64,000 nt of DNA from Rhynchospora pubera (Eukaryota; Streptophyta; Magnoliopsida; Poales; Cyperaceae), in NCBI GenBank assembly GCA_028095005.1, contig CM051462.1:236524973-236588972 (forward strand), given 5' to 3'. Position 1 is the first letter of the stretch; every line of letters starts with the position of its first letter. Both the position numbers and the translations under genes were made by a program. The notes beneath the pieces were generated by a model, which worked only from the letters and a program-made list of their open reading frames with translations, had not been told where the DNA came from and did no database searches. This document shows, piece after piece, positions 36,554 through 47,424 of the stretch.

Positions 36554-36711
36554 GGCTCCGTTTGGATAGGTGTGGGAAGAAGGGAAGAAGGGAAGAAATG
36601 GGAAGAAGTATTGAAAAATGTGCAACTTTGTGAAGAATTTAGATTGTTTATAATTTTTTTTCTTCCCTTCTTCCTTCTTCCTACTTCTTCTCAACGTATC
36701 CAAACAGAGGC
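36554..36711. mobile_element. MITE of the GTTTGGATG-end family, copy d
   Basis: Ends GGCTCCGTTTGGATAGG and GTATCCAAACAGAGGC, flanked by TAT on both sides. Orientation is opposite to copies b and c. Duplication unit 1 has the unfilled site near 31365 (ACTCCTCTAAATGAAAATG). Confidence 0.85.
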
Positions 36712-36985
36712 TATATGAAGACAATTACCTAACAGAGTTCTGAATTTGGTCAAGTTCCTTTCTGTTGTCTTTAATCGCCTTCTGTTCTTGACCAAGAAAA
36801 AAATTCTTGTTTCAATTATTGAATTTAAATTATTTTTTGTTATTTTTATTTTATGATGATTTCCCATTCAACAAGACCATCCACAGTAGTCTTCATATTA
36901 CTCTTTAAATAACTGCTTCACACCTCACTTCAAAGTTCAAACCCACATAGCTTCAATCCAAAAGACTTGCAACCTCTTTGACTAT

Positions 36986-37612
36986 GTTTCTGGAGCTGCA
37001 ACCTGAAATTCAAACAAAAACTGGTATTGTACAGGATAATAGAGCTGATTGAAACTATCACTAGATACAACACACACCCACGCATTGATCGCGTTAGTCT
37101 CTCTTGAAGAAATCATCAAGTACCTTTTTTTCTGTCAAATCTCTCTTGTTTGCCTTATTTTCCTTTGGCATTACTTTCTTTTAACGATTGACATCATTGC
37201 ATGGAACTTCACTTTAAGCAACACAAGTGAGAGTGTGAGACAATTATTTGTGCTACAGCTTGTCCAAAGAGACTAGTTAATCTCTAATTGATACTTTCAA
37301 AGTAACAATAGACCCAAGCATCAGAATGAGAAACATTGTAAGATCTAATACTAACTTATATTTCATTTCTTCAAAACAAAATTAGTGTTTCACTTCCATT
37401 ACGAAAAATTTCATTTCCAAAACCTAATCTTCCTGTGTTACAATCTAATTCCTTTTTAAATAATTTCATTTCAGACATGAATGCAATATCAGGGTTCCCC
37501 AAATTCCTGGCAGTTCCAAATTATAGGAATGTCCAATTTGGAACAATTCTTCTATAGATCTCTAGCACAATTCATGTTATATACTTCAGCCCGTACTTCA
37601 TCTCAATTTAAG
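36986..37612. other. 3' flank of the FEX gene, no gene seen
   Basis: AT-rich. It includes the FEX 3' UTR, reading leftward from 37612. Forward-strand frames here (for example 37049-37276) have no family features. Confidence 0.4.
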
Positions 37613-40600
37613 TTAATAGTAATTCTTAGTCCACACTGGCACGGAGTAGATGCAGGTTCCCAGTAAAAATGAGCCCATGACTGTGGACGCCGCATATATG
37701 AACGCTCTGCCACTATGCCCACTTTGCCTCATTGTGTAAACCTCAGCTACAAATGTCGACACTGTGCTCATGCATCCAAGAAATCCTAATTGAATTCCAC
37801 TCAAAATTACCCCACTCCTCTCTGTGTTTACCTACATACAAGTCCAGACCAAATATTAAAAGCTACAAAAAGTAGACTTGGAAAATTAAAACCAAACAAA
37901 ATGATTTTCTACTCCAACTATAGCGGGCTTGAAATCATCACATCAATTTCCCAGGGTGGTTACTGTCTATATTGGCTTGGAATGTGATCATATGATAAAA
38001 TAAATGTGGTACAAACTTAAAATGCACATGCTCATTATTGATTGGAACTGTACAAGTATGCTTGTCTTAACACTGACTGGACATGGTGGCAGAGCTAGAA
38101 TGCACCTATTGGGGTCAATTGAAAATTTGTCCGCATCAAATAATACCAATGTTTAACTTATGCGGAACAAAGAAATTCCTCTTTATAAACTCCACCAATA
38201 GAAAATTTGTCCCTGTTACTGATACTGGCTGATATGGTACTAACGCGACACATCTCCTTCTGGATATAGAATTATCTGAACGTAAACCATAGCTCACAGA
38301 TATTACTTTACCTAACAGAATTTGGTATCTAAGATATCCCCAAAAAAGAAATAAAGATAAAATAATACCCAAGCAAGAAAAGTAATTACAAAAAGAAAAG
38401 GCGTACTGCTTTGCTGATAACTGAAAGTGCTGCCATGATACATGCAGCAATAACATTGGCCAAAAACGTGCCAATAGGAAACCACTTGAGATGGCTCTTC
38501 TTGCCAATACCAACACCATTGAGCCTGGCCAGGTACCAGCGGGTCCACACACCAGGTGGTGCCACGACACACCCCAGCCAGAGGACAGCACCATTAGTGA
38601 GATGATGCACCTTCACCACCGCTAAAACACAACTTACAACCCAAATTGTGACCATAGAGAAAAGCATGGTGGCAGTAACGGCTACATGACGGCCTTTTGT
38701 ATCTACTTTCCAATTAATCAATTTGCAATTGAACCTTTTCCGTAAACCCTCAGCAGATTCAACCCCTATTGTGATCGACTCATTCACGATAAGCATTCCT
38801 ACAGATAAAAATTTGATCCACTTAATGTAATCAGTGTTTGAGTTTTGAACTTGGCCATTGTAATTTGTGCTAATCTTATATTAAATGGACATCCAACATA
38901 TATCACTATAAGTGGGAAACAGAAGGCATAATACATAAAGACAGACAAATAAGAAAAGAAATCAAACAAAAACATAAATCATTATTCGATATTAAACCAA
39001 CAAATGAACAAAAAATGGAGAAGAACGTAGTAAGTTGCTGAAAGAATCAATTTATAAGAATTCCCTTACATGATCCCTGTTTTGGTAACTTCTTTTTTTC
39101 TTAATAGGTTAAGAATATTTTCAATATATGTACGTCATTTGCAGTGTAAGTGTCTATAACATACCTCTATTTGGATCGTAGGCATTTAATCTTCATAGAC
39201 AAACTTATTTGATATGTTAATGCATCTTTTTATTGGGATTCTTCCATTGTTTTTGCAGAAGACCAGAAGATTACTTCATTTACGAGATCATTGAAAGATA
39301 TTCAGAGATAACAATAATTCTATTTAACAAACATTTTTGGATGTACCTAATAGCATTCCGGCCACAGCAAACATCCAGTGCCCTTTCGAGGAAAGGAGAA
39401 GCATTTTCTGGTTCCATCCACTGAAGGTTGTCAGACTCCCCATATAACCTGTTGTGATCCCAACTGCCAAATGCTCTGACACATGGCGTAAATCTGGTTT
39501 GAACACTATGCCGAACCATCCCATCAGAAATGAACCTAGCTGACCAAAGAGCAATCAATGTAATTTTTTGGGAAAAAAGTAAAAGAAAAAAAAAGAATTG
39601 TTTAAATCAGAAATTGATAGTATCAAAGAAGCCCATACTATGTTAGAGGGGAGATCGAGGTATAATGGAGTTTGGTCAGACGTGAGCGCGAGATGGCCAG
39701 GTCCAAATAGCTTCTGGAGCAAGTACCTAGTAAATACCTGGTTAAAATAAATTTCAGTGAAAAGGAATGTTTACAACTGCACAATTTGGAAAATTTCGGT
39801 TTAGCAATAATCGAAGAAATTCCACAATTATGAATAAAGAGATGCATTCTCATTTCTCAGCAAGAGTAGGCCAAAATAGTACTCTACAAAGCACCAATGA
39901 TAAGAGGTCAATAACGCATCACGGCAGCAGTAAGCTTGAACTGATATGCCTCTCAAAAACAAAACAAAAAAAAATTACAATATCTCAATCGTGGTCTGAT
40001 CAATTAAAAAACATCAATTTAGTACTGCTCTAGCATTTTACAAAGTTGAGAGAGGAAAAAAAAAAGAACTTACACCAAGAAATCCAAAAACAGACAAGTG
40101 AATCAAGTATGCACAGTAGTCAAGTGTATGCGGTAGCTTGTATTGTTTATCCTGAAATATCGAATTTCACTGAAATATCAGCATGCAGCAACATACAAAG
40201 TAGATAACTAAGAATGCGAGTCATAACATGCCCAAGGCCCTCATCTTAAAGATGCATCAATATAACACATCCTGGCACATTTGTTGTTTACATTCATTGG
40301 AAATCAAAATAAATAAACCACTGCTATTTTGAAAATAGTTAATTGTACAAATTTACATATGAACATTTTTTAAAGTAACCAACAAATGTACCTTCGTTGA
40401 AGCAGTCTTGACCAACTGTGCATGATCCTCTTTACTTGTGGAAAAAATTGGTTCCTCAGCCAGTGGAGACACAGCATCTGTGGGTCGCAATCCTTCTAGC
40501 ATAACAAAAGCCTCATCGGTAACAGTACTGATCATGACATTACTGTCTATCTCCTCCTCTTCTTCTACAACTCTGTCCCCACTGTCTCCGATTTGTGCCA

Positions 40601-40820
40601 GTGCTGAGCTGTCAACATCAGCAAGTATATGGTCGGCCAGTTCATGGGAGAGACGTATCGAACCAAGTACGAGATCACTAGCCACACGTGAGAGGCTTCC
40701 AGACCTTCTGCTACTGGAGCTCCTCCGCCGAAGCGAATCGGACTGGTTGAAAATGGAACCTGGTTCGCCTGCCTGATCGGTTAGGTTGCTGTTTCTTGAG
40801 TTGTTTGAAGATCCTTGCAT
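37613..40820 (-). CDS. FEX: CrcB/FEX-type fluoride exporter, two-domain plant form
   Basis: Exons on the minus strand: 40820-40392, 40151-40074, 39737-39639, 39539-39347, 38798-38407 and 37831-37613, summing to 469 aa in frame. The first 143 residues are a Ser/Arg/Glu-rich cytosolic head. Two CrcB-like membrane halves follow. Half 1 has GSFLMGWFG (204-212) and GYMGSLTTFSGWN (233-245); half 2 has GTFLANVIAA and GFLGCMSTVSTF (413-424). The TFS / STF boxes correspond to the phenylalanine-lined fluoride path of the family. Eukaryotic FEX proteins sit in the plasma membrane and protect the cell from fluoride. The in-frame TTG upstream of 40820 is not a start; the first ATG is used. Introns contain no obvious insertion except AT-rich filler. 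Confidence 0.87.
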
Positions 40821-41984
40821 GGCTCTGGTGAGCAATGTTGAAAAGTTAGAACCAATCGAAATGGGTGATTAGAATGGTATCCTGTTCTAGATAGAATGAG
40901 AAACCGTGTGGTTGCATATATACCGAACACAATTTGCTCTGTGCAAATTATACCCAATACTCAATTCCTGCTCGAACAAAGAAATTGGTCCATACAGAAA
41001 TGGAATAATTTATCTTTTTCTATGGATGACAGCCTGATGGCAGGGATACGAAAAGTTCATGGCTTTGGCAGCAAGCCCAATAAAAAAGGATAATTATTGA
41101 ATATAGGAAAAGCGAGGACTGTTTTGTAATAAGCCACAAAAAAGTGAAACATCTTTGGGAAATAGACAGGAGAGTTGAAAGTTGAAACAGGAAAATTGAC
41201 AACCAAAGAGAGCAACAGAATTGGTTGTGGACGTGTTTAAAAGAACAACGGAAAGAACAAAAGAAAGCCAACCAAATTGGATTTGTTTGTGGCCTCTGGT
41301 CTACGGAGTCCAGACTCGGGGGAGGCTTGATCTATATTGACAATTTGACAATTTGATATGCAAGACAAACATTCACTCCAACGAATAATGTTGTTATTAT
41401 AAGAAAAGGACAAAAATAAGTCGGGGATTAGGACCCACCTTATGTGCACTTGACACTCCTCAGAAGAAATTGCATGGACCCAGACCCAGTTAAAAAGTTG
41501 GGTACTTTATCCTTCCCTTTTCTCTCCAACCGAAAAGGATGGAATCTTTGGAAAGAAAAGAGAAAAGAGAGATTAATTTATACTTGTAACGGAGTAGGTA
41601 CCAGGTGGAGGTGGTATATGTGGAGCCTCGGCGCCGTTCGAGGGGGATGGAGAGAAGATCGAATAAAAGGAGAAGGAACAAGGGAGGAGAAGGGAAGGAG
41701 GTATGAAGAAATAATTAATAAAATGATGTCGGAGTCCATCTGGTCAAACGATTTGGCAGCTGGCAACCTGGATTAATTAATCTGCGTGGTCTTTGTCGTC
41801 GATCAATATCGGACGATTGGAAATGTTACGAATTTTGTGCAATAGTTTACAACGTAATGAACAAGTTGGAATCATTTTTTTTTTTTTTTGAATAGCATAA
41901 ATCAATTCATTCATACCTTGAAAAGGTATGCACCACCTAAAAAAAATGCGCGAATGAACATAGTAGAAAAAAGTTGGAATTATG
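40821..41984. other. FEX upstream region; no further gene supported
   Basis: Holds the FEX promoter and leader on the minus strand. A 110-codon forward frame at 41444-41776 is Trp/Arg/Lys/Glu-rich with no recognisable domain and no splice or promoter support. A poly-T tract lies at 41878-41890. Confidence 0.4.
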
Positions 41985-42120
41985 GATACCGCCCTGAATA
42001 AAGAATAAGAATAAGAATTTAGAAATGTGTGTCTATTCATATTCCTTATTCATATTCTATGATTTTGTTAGAATATGAATAAGGACCTGAATAAGTCCAA
42101 ATTTTTATTTTTGTGTTGTT
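41985..42120. repeat. Relic related to the MITE at 48.7 kb
   Basis: Shares CTTATTCATATTCTATGATTTTGTTAG.ATATGAATAAGGACCT with the MITE interior (CTTATTCTTATACCATGGTTTTGTTAG..). The ends are decayed. Confidence 0.4.
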
Positions 42121-42419
42121 TAGATTTCACGAGAATAAAAAATTTGAAGCTTATTTTTATTCGATTTCTTATTTTTATTGATATCTCATATTTATATATA
42201 TATATATTGACTATACTTAGCACCAAAATAACACTAAAACCAATACAATTAACAATTATCTCATATTAAACTGTGTTTTTTAAGATTTTGTTACTGCCAC
42301 CGCATCTATGTTTATTTGTCGAATTCTCATGGAAATTGAAGATAAGACACGATAAGAAAGAAGAATAGAGCTCAATCTTTAACCGGACGACTCATTAGAC
42401 TCTATGTCATTTCAGACTT

Positions 42420-42660
42420 TGTGTCTTTTCTAACTTTAGGGTTTGAGCTTCTAAATTTGCACCTTTGAGTATGATTTTTTTGAACTCTAGAGTTCGGCTT
42501 ATAAGTTTTGAATTTTTAAGTTTGAACTCTTGAATTTTGACTTTGATAATTTCGACTTTTAAAAATTGCACTTTTAAGTTGTCTTTCCGAGTTTTGACTT
42601 TTGAGTTTTGTACATTTAAATTTGGATTTTTGAGTCTGCACTTTTGAGTTTAGTGGCAAA
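42420..42660 (+). repeat. Degenerate short tandem repeats built on TTTGAGTTT / GCACTTTTGAG
   Basis: About a dozen imperfect units of roughly 18-22 bp (TTTTGAATTTTTAAG, TTTGAACTCTTGAATTTTG, GCACTTTTAAGTT, TTTTGAGTTTTG, GCACTTTTGAGTTTAG). No coding frame. Confidence 0.5.
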
Positions 42661-42780
42661 GAACAATGCATTTCAAGTGAGAGGTCGCAGGTTCAAAACT
42701 CGGCTGGGAGTCTTTTATGGACATTTAATTTAAAAATAAGTTGGTAGGGTTAACCCCAATTTATCTTAAATAAAAAACAA
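42648..42780 (+). repeat. tRNA-derived SINE, copy 1 (decayed 5' end)
   Basis: TTTAGTGGCAAAGAACAATG is the weak A-box side and GCAGGTTCAAAACTCGG a good polymerase III B box (GGTTCRANNC). The body GGACATTTAATTTAAAAATA, then AGTTGGTAGG and CCAATTTATCTTAAA, matches copy 2 at 62.0 kb in order. Confidence 0.6.
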
Positions 42781-43212
42781 CTTCCTTTTACTTTTTTTTT
42801 GTGTTGTCTTTTTTGAAAACAGTTTCTATTTGAAATGTTTCTGAGTGTATTTGCTACTCCTTTATTTTGTTATTATGCATTTTCCATTTTTATCCTCGAG
42901 GGAAAACTGATTTTGCTGGGTTTGTATAAAAAGAAAATTATAACTCTTCAGACTACTTTTGTCATTTTTTTTTAAAAACAAATTTTATAACTTCGCATTT
43001 TTTTGGAAATACCACTGTGTGTTTTATTTGCCTCCTTTTTTTCTTTTTTGAAATCCCTGAGAGGGTTCAATATAGTCCCCGAAAATTACTTCAATATGAA
43101 AACCTCATTTCTGTCACACATTTTGAAATTCATTTTAGTCCCTAACATAAGCATGTTATACTTTTTGAAGAAGAAAACCACCTGAACACATACACAGGTC
43201 CTTGCTCTTGGC

Positions 43213-43994
43213 AAGTGGCGAAGCTAGGATTTCATATCAGCAGGATCCGTAATATTTTTTTTTGCTGAAATTATATGTATAATGTAACGTCTAATATAGA
43301 CATAGTATAATAATAATTCTTAAATAAACAACTCTAAAATAATATTCGATAAAAATATCACCAGAAATCAAATATATATTATAATAACAATAGAAAATCT
43401 AAAATAATATATTTACTATACAAGATAATAATTCAAAAGTCAAAGACAACAAAAAAAAGTACAACAATTTTCTATGAATTTTTATTTTTTTTCATAATTT
43501 TGCATAATAAGTTCTTCAGAAATCTCATTAAGCACTTATTTTTTTTATTTTTAGTGGTAGTTTTTATATAATATCCGAGTTTTATTTTTGATCATTTGTG
43601 GCAGCTTTTTATTTATAATGTCCTAAAATTCACAAAATATTATATACACGAATCACGTAATGCGCGAGATTCGCGCTAGGATATATATGCTATAAATAAG
43701 TTTTCATGCAAATATTTCATTCTATTCTAAGTTTTGTCTTAATAAAATTCATTGAGTAGGAGGGAAAAAGACGATTAGCTAGAAACAAATGCTACATGAG
43801 TCCCTATGTGATTTTTTAAGTGTCATTATGCAACTCAAATCAAACACGACATGTCTAGCTGGGTCCTTTTAATTTTTGAGATGGGTCCCTAACTTCTTGT
43901 GTATGTTTTTTTAATTACAAACAAATATAATATCAAGTATTTTTTTTTTGAGGTGGGTCCATGGACCCACCAAAATCCATGTAGCTTCGCCCCT
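43213..43994. mobile_element. 782-bp hAT-like MITE with GGCGAAGCTA ends
   Basis: Left end AAGTGGCGAAGCTAGGATTT; right end AAATCCATGTAGCTTCGCCCCT, its imperfect inverted repeat. GCTCTTGGC stands directly outside both ends (43204-43212 and 43995-44003), so an 8-9 bp target duplication is clear. CAGGGGCGGAGCTAG-like ends are typical of plant hAT MITEs. AT-rich interior, no transposase frame. A hairpin at 43662-43676 inside it resembles a Helitron 3' end. Confidence 0.7.
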
Positions 43995-44305
43995 GCTCTT
44001 GGCATAGAAAGCTGTGCATGGTCCATTGGTTTTTTTTTTTTTTTTTTGCAAATTCCTTAAACACAGTGAGATTATTATTTTTCTTTGACCGTTAATTAAT
44101 TGTTTTTTTGAGGTGACACCCGGTAATAGCTCTTGGCATGGAACCCATGTGTCATTTGATTCACACCTTGAAGCACAAACCATGAGTTAGCAATGTCAAA
44201 TACGGAGCATTCTTTTTATGGAAAATTCTTAATACAGACAAAATTAACATTAAAAACTTTAAATATAACAAAGATAATTAATTTTTTTTTAATAAGAGTA
44301 CAACT

Positions 44306-44390
44306 ATAGCGGCAGTCATGCATTATGACTGTCGCTATAACACAGTCCTATAGCGGCACTCTCATTGTCGCGCTATAGAGGCTATAACCT
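44306..44390. repeat. Hairpin repeats of the TATAGCGGCAGTC type
   Basis: TATAGCGGCAGTCAT and ATGACTGTCGCTATA form a stem of 15 positions with one mismatch around a 5-base loop. It is followed by CTATAGCGGCACTCTCATTG and TCGCGCTATAG, a second related stem. Such subterminal arrays occur in plant CACTA-type elements; no transposase is seen nearby. Confidence 0.5.
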
Positions 44391-44541
44391 CTTTCCAAAA
44401 GCCGGTGGGGTAGTTCCAATTACTCACAAAGGCCTTGAAAATAGACACATTTGGATGGTAATCAAAGGGTGCAAGAGCTATGGCTTTGAATGTACCGGCC
44501 TTTCTTAACAGAGCCCTATAGTTTCTTAAACAAAAGAGGGT

Positions 44542-45048
44542 TCATTCAGTCTGCCCCGGATTATGGAGAAGACCTCCCCTCACATTGAAAGTGACCGAAT
44601 GCCAAGGTTTAGTAGTGCCCGCTACCATAGCAACACCAGGAAGGTGTACAGCTGGGTATGTCATGGCATTAGTAGCAGGGTGAAGGATTCTAGCGGGACC
44701 ATCATGATGGCCAGGCTCCTCAACAGTGCGAAGGGCCGTAGTTGAACCACCATGAGGACCCGATTGCATGATGCGACGACGACGAGGGAAGTTATCATAA
44801 AGAATGGTGGTGATTTGTTGGGTTAAAGGATTTTTAGGAGGAAACAAAGTGAAAGGATCTTTGGGAGAAAGAAAAGGAGTTGCTTCGTGACGAGGTATTC
44901 GATCAGATGAGAAGTCGTGACCTTCCAATATTTCAGCACGAATGTCAGGGTGATGTTCAAAAAAGCGATTCTTGGGGTCATAAGAATGAATGAAGGTTTT
45001 GATTTCATCTTCTGAAGGATGATTGATTGGGAGATCAGCGGGTCGCTT
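44542..45048 (-). CDS. Unrecognised terminal exon-like ORF, about 168 aa
   Basis: Not recognised. On the minus strand an acceptor-like TATTAG ends at 45049, followed by an open frame KRPADLPINHPSEDEIKTF to a stop at 44542. Residues include DPKNRFFEHHPDIRAEILEG, FLSPKDPFTLFPPKNP, NFPRRRRIMQSGPHGGSTT and HPATNAMTYPAVHLPG. The composition (Pro/His/Arg-rich, balanced) looks like protein rather than chance. An ATG inside the frame at 44928 could start a shorter form. No promoter or upstream exon was found; the DNA just upstream is repeat-like. It could be the last exon of a decayed gene or part of a transposon gene. Confidence 0.35.
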   Translation of the reverse strand, partial: KRPADLPINHPSEDEIKTFIHSYDPKNRFFEHHPDIRAEILEGHDFSSDRIPRHEATPFLSPKDPFTLFPPKNPLTQQITTILYDNFPRRRRIMQSGPHGGSTTALRTVEEPGHHDGPARILHPATNAMTYPAVHLPGVAMVAGTTKPWHSVTFNVRGGLLHNPGQTE

Positions 45049-45099
45049 CTAATACGCTATCAAAGAATACTTCCAAGCAGAAGAAAACCAATAAAAATG

Positions 45100-45560
45100 A
45101 TGTTCCAAGCAACTGTGAACTACCTACATACCTAACCATTTAAAGCTGTGACTCGAGTACTCAAAACAATTTATATGCTCAAAACAGTTCAAATAGCTAA
45201 GCGACTCATGTTCACAAAACAAATCATGTCCCCAAAATAACCCTAAGCAATTTATACATCTAAAACAATTCATATGCCCATTCCCAAAACGATCCAAGTT
45301 CCCAAGACAATTCATCATGCAAAGAACAATTTGTGCCTTTAAAACATGCTATGCCCCCAAATAGTTTCCAAATCATTCACATCTCAAAACAAGTCACGCC
45401 TCGACAAAATAATTCATATTCATATTCAACAAGTGACATATCATGCATACTTCATCAAGTCAAACTCAAATAGCCCCGTCATAAACACAAACCATCTCAC
45501 ATTCAACAAATGGAGGCCGAGGCATAATTCCATGTTCCGCAATCATTCACAACTTATACG
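45100..45560. repeat. Degenerate CAAAACAATTCATATG-like repeats
   Basis: Imperfect repeats of roughly 20-30 bp with the core AAAACAATTYATAT (for example CTCAAAACAATTTATATGCT near 45160 and CTAAAACAATTCATATGCCC near 45260). No gene seen. Confidence 0.4.
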
Positions 45561-45719
45561 TTCAAAGAAGAGAAGAAGTGTGTACCTTGAAGAAACAAAA
45601 GAGCACGAGTGTGAAGGACTTGTTGGAGATGCAAAGGATGATTTAAAAAATATGAAATGAAGAGGTGTTAAAGTAAATTGAATCGGTGAAAATGAAAAAT
45701 GCACATATCTCATTTTTAG

Positions 45720-45960
45720 GCTGATAACGGAAGTCGTTTTAATCATTTTTCGTTTCGTTTCATCCGGACGAAATGGTTAATGAAACAACGAAACGATTTC
45801 GTTTGGTTGGACGAAACGGTTAACGAAACAATGAAACAGTTTCGTCCATGTGTAAATCACGAAAATTTCGACAATTTACGAAACGATCAACGAAATAAAA
45901 AAATCTGTTTCGGACGAAACGATCGACGCAACAGCTCATTTGCGTCATCGTCTCGATCAT
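45720..45960. repeat. CGAAACG-rich block resembling hAT MITE interiors
   Basis: Many CGTTTCGT / ACGAAACGAT words in both orientations, in the manner of the hAT MITEs at 31.8 and 58.8 kb. Clean ends and target duplication were not found. Confidence 0.35.
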
Positions 45961-46736
45961 TTTGTTGTTGTACTCATTCTCGGGTCAAATGAAAGTGACA
46001 CAGAAAAAAGTGGGCCGAATAAATAAAGAAAAAAGGAAGCCCATTCATTTTTTTTACATGGCCCAGTAATTACACCCTTTGTAATTACCAATGTATTAAG
46101 TGCATAAGGTTTCTCTTTGTTCCACTTGAGACTACTCGTAAGTGAGTTAAATATCATAATTAAGTTGATGCTTATGCCACTGGTACCGATCCCATTATAG
46201 CTGTATTTGAATTAAGCTCGTAGCTTCACATTCCCTTCTCTATCGTGAAACTAATACGGCTAATCTCGTCAACTAAGATGGCGGCGATCATCGGAAAAGT
46301 GAAATTGAAACTTATAGGGGCTTAGCTGAATTTTAATTTTTCTGACGTACGAAACTCTTCGTCCCCTGACCAAATGACAACGACGCGACAAAAACGGAAG
46401 CCGCCATTGTCTTTCTCTTTCCCTCACGATTACGACGAGCCCTCCCATGTGAGATACGATGGTCGGAGGACGTAGCGGATCCATACCCGTTTTCTGTCGA
46501 ACCCACTGACAACGAAACGAACCTGTCTTCTTAAACGAATTCGGAATTCCCAGCGCTCAAACCCTGTTGATCTTCTATGGTTGGATCGCGTGTGGTGGAT
46601 CGCTGACTCCACGCTGACTCATTTCACAAGTCAAACAGGAGACCTCTGCGCCCTAATGCGTCAGCCTGGCGTCAGCTACTTCAATCAATAGCCACATCAG
46701 CATAGTCTAGTGACGTGGACTATCAGAAAATTCCAA
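45961..46736. other. No gene supported
   Basis: Short frames on both strands around 46269-46612 lack family features. The GC content is somewhat higher here than around it, which could mark an old gene start or promoter. Confidence 0.3.
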
Positions 46737-46904
46737 AATTCGTTTGGATCGCTTAGGAATTTGGAGAATTTGGAGAATTTTTTATTCCTAGGTATAAATT
46801 TATTGGGAAGTGTGTAAATTTGTGAAGAGTTTAGATTGTTTATAATAAATTTATGCTAGGAAGATGAAATTTCCTAAATTCCCCAATGAATCCAAACAGC
46901 CCCT
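46737..46904. mobile_element. MITE of the GTTTGGATG-end family, copy e (diverged)
   Basis: CGTTTGGATCGCTTAGGAAT at the left and AATGAATCCAAACAGCCCC at the right. The interior GTGTGTAAATTTGTGAAGAG then TTTAGATTGTTTATAATAAA is nearly identical to copy a. The ends are worn and the target duplication is not clear. Confidence 0.6.
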
Positions 46905-47424
46905 AAAAGTAGTAGGAAACTCAAAAAAATACAAACAAGATACACCTAAAACTTTAAAAATCAAAATAAACCAAATTCACTGATACTTTGATATGAAATT
47001 ATGTCAAAGTAGGGAACTTTTGTATTTCTGAAATATTTTCACTATTATAAATAAGTTTTATAAACTTTAGGAAATTAATAAGCTCATACCAAGTAATTTC
47101 GAAATAAAAGTTTCAAATATGATATTTTCAAAAACTAAGTATACTAGATTATGACTATTCTAAGTGATCTCGAGCATAATATATTCTAAAGTCAAGTATT
47201 TTTGAAAAAAAAAACTTTTTAAAAGTCAAAGATGCAAGAGGCCAAAGTGAATGAAAAATCACCAATATCTCAAGTGAAACACTAAGAAATTAAAAGTACA
47301 AACATAAAATCAAAATTCAAAATCGAAACCACTTCGTTTGAGGAAAAGTCCCTCCCTAGGGTTTGAGATCAACCTTAGATGACTTAGAAATCGAATTCTA
47401 ACGGGCTCCCTCGTCCAGAGAATT

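Larger units (their letters stand above)
33245..36985 (+). repeat. Tandem duplication unit 2, contains X8 gene copy 3
   Basis: Aligns with 28570-32230 over upstream, genic and downstream parts, offset about 4.7 kb. It has since gained three MITEs (33696-33852, 34948-35104 and 36554-36711). Confidence 0.75.

Noticed and set aside
38040..38130. hAT MITE end (GGCAGAGCTAGAATG) in the last FEX intron
   Set aside because: A single short match without a partner end or target duplication.
41444..41776. 110-codon forward frame upstream of FEX
   Set aside because: Trp/Arg/Lys/Glu-rich, no family, no promoter; antisense frames are equally open.
43662..43679. Helitron 3' end
   Set aside because: The hairpin and CTAG overlap, the following host base is G instead of T, and no 5' partner was found; kept only as a finding.
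46269..46612. Short overlapping minus-strand frames in a GC-richer patch
   Set aside because: No shared frame, no family and no splice continuity; too weak to call.
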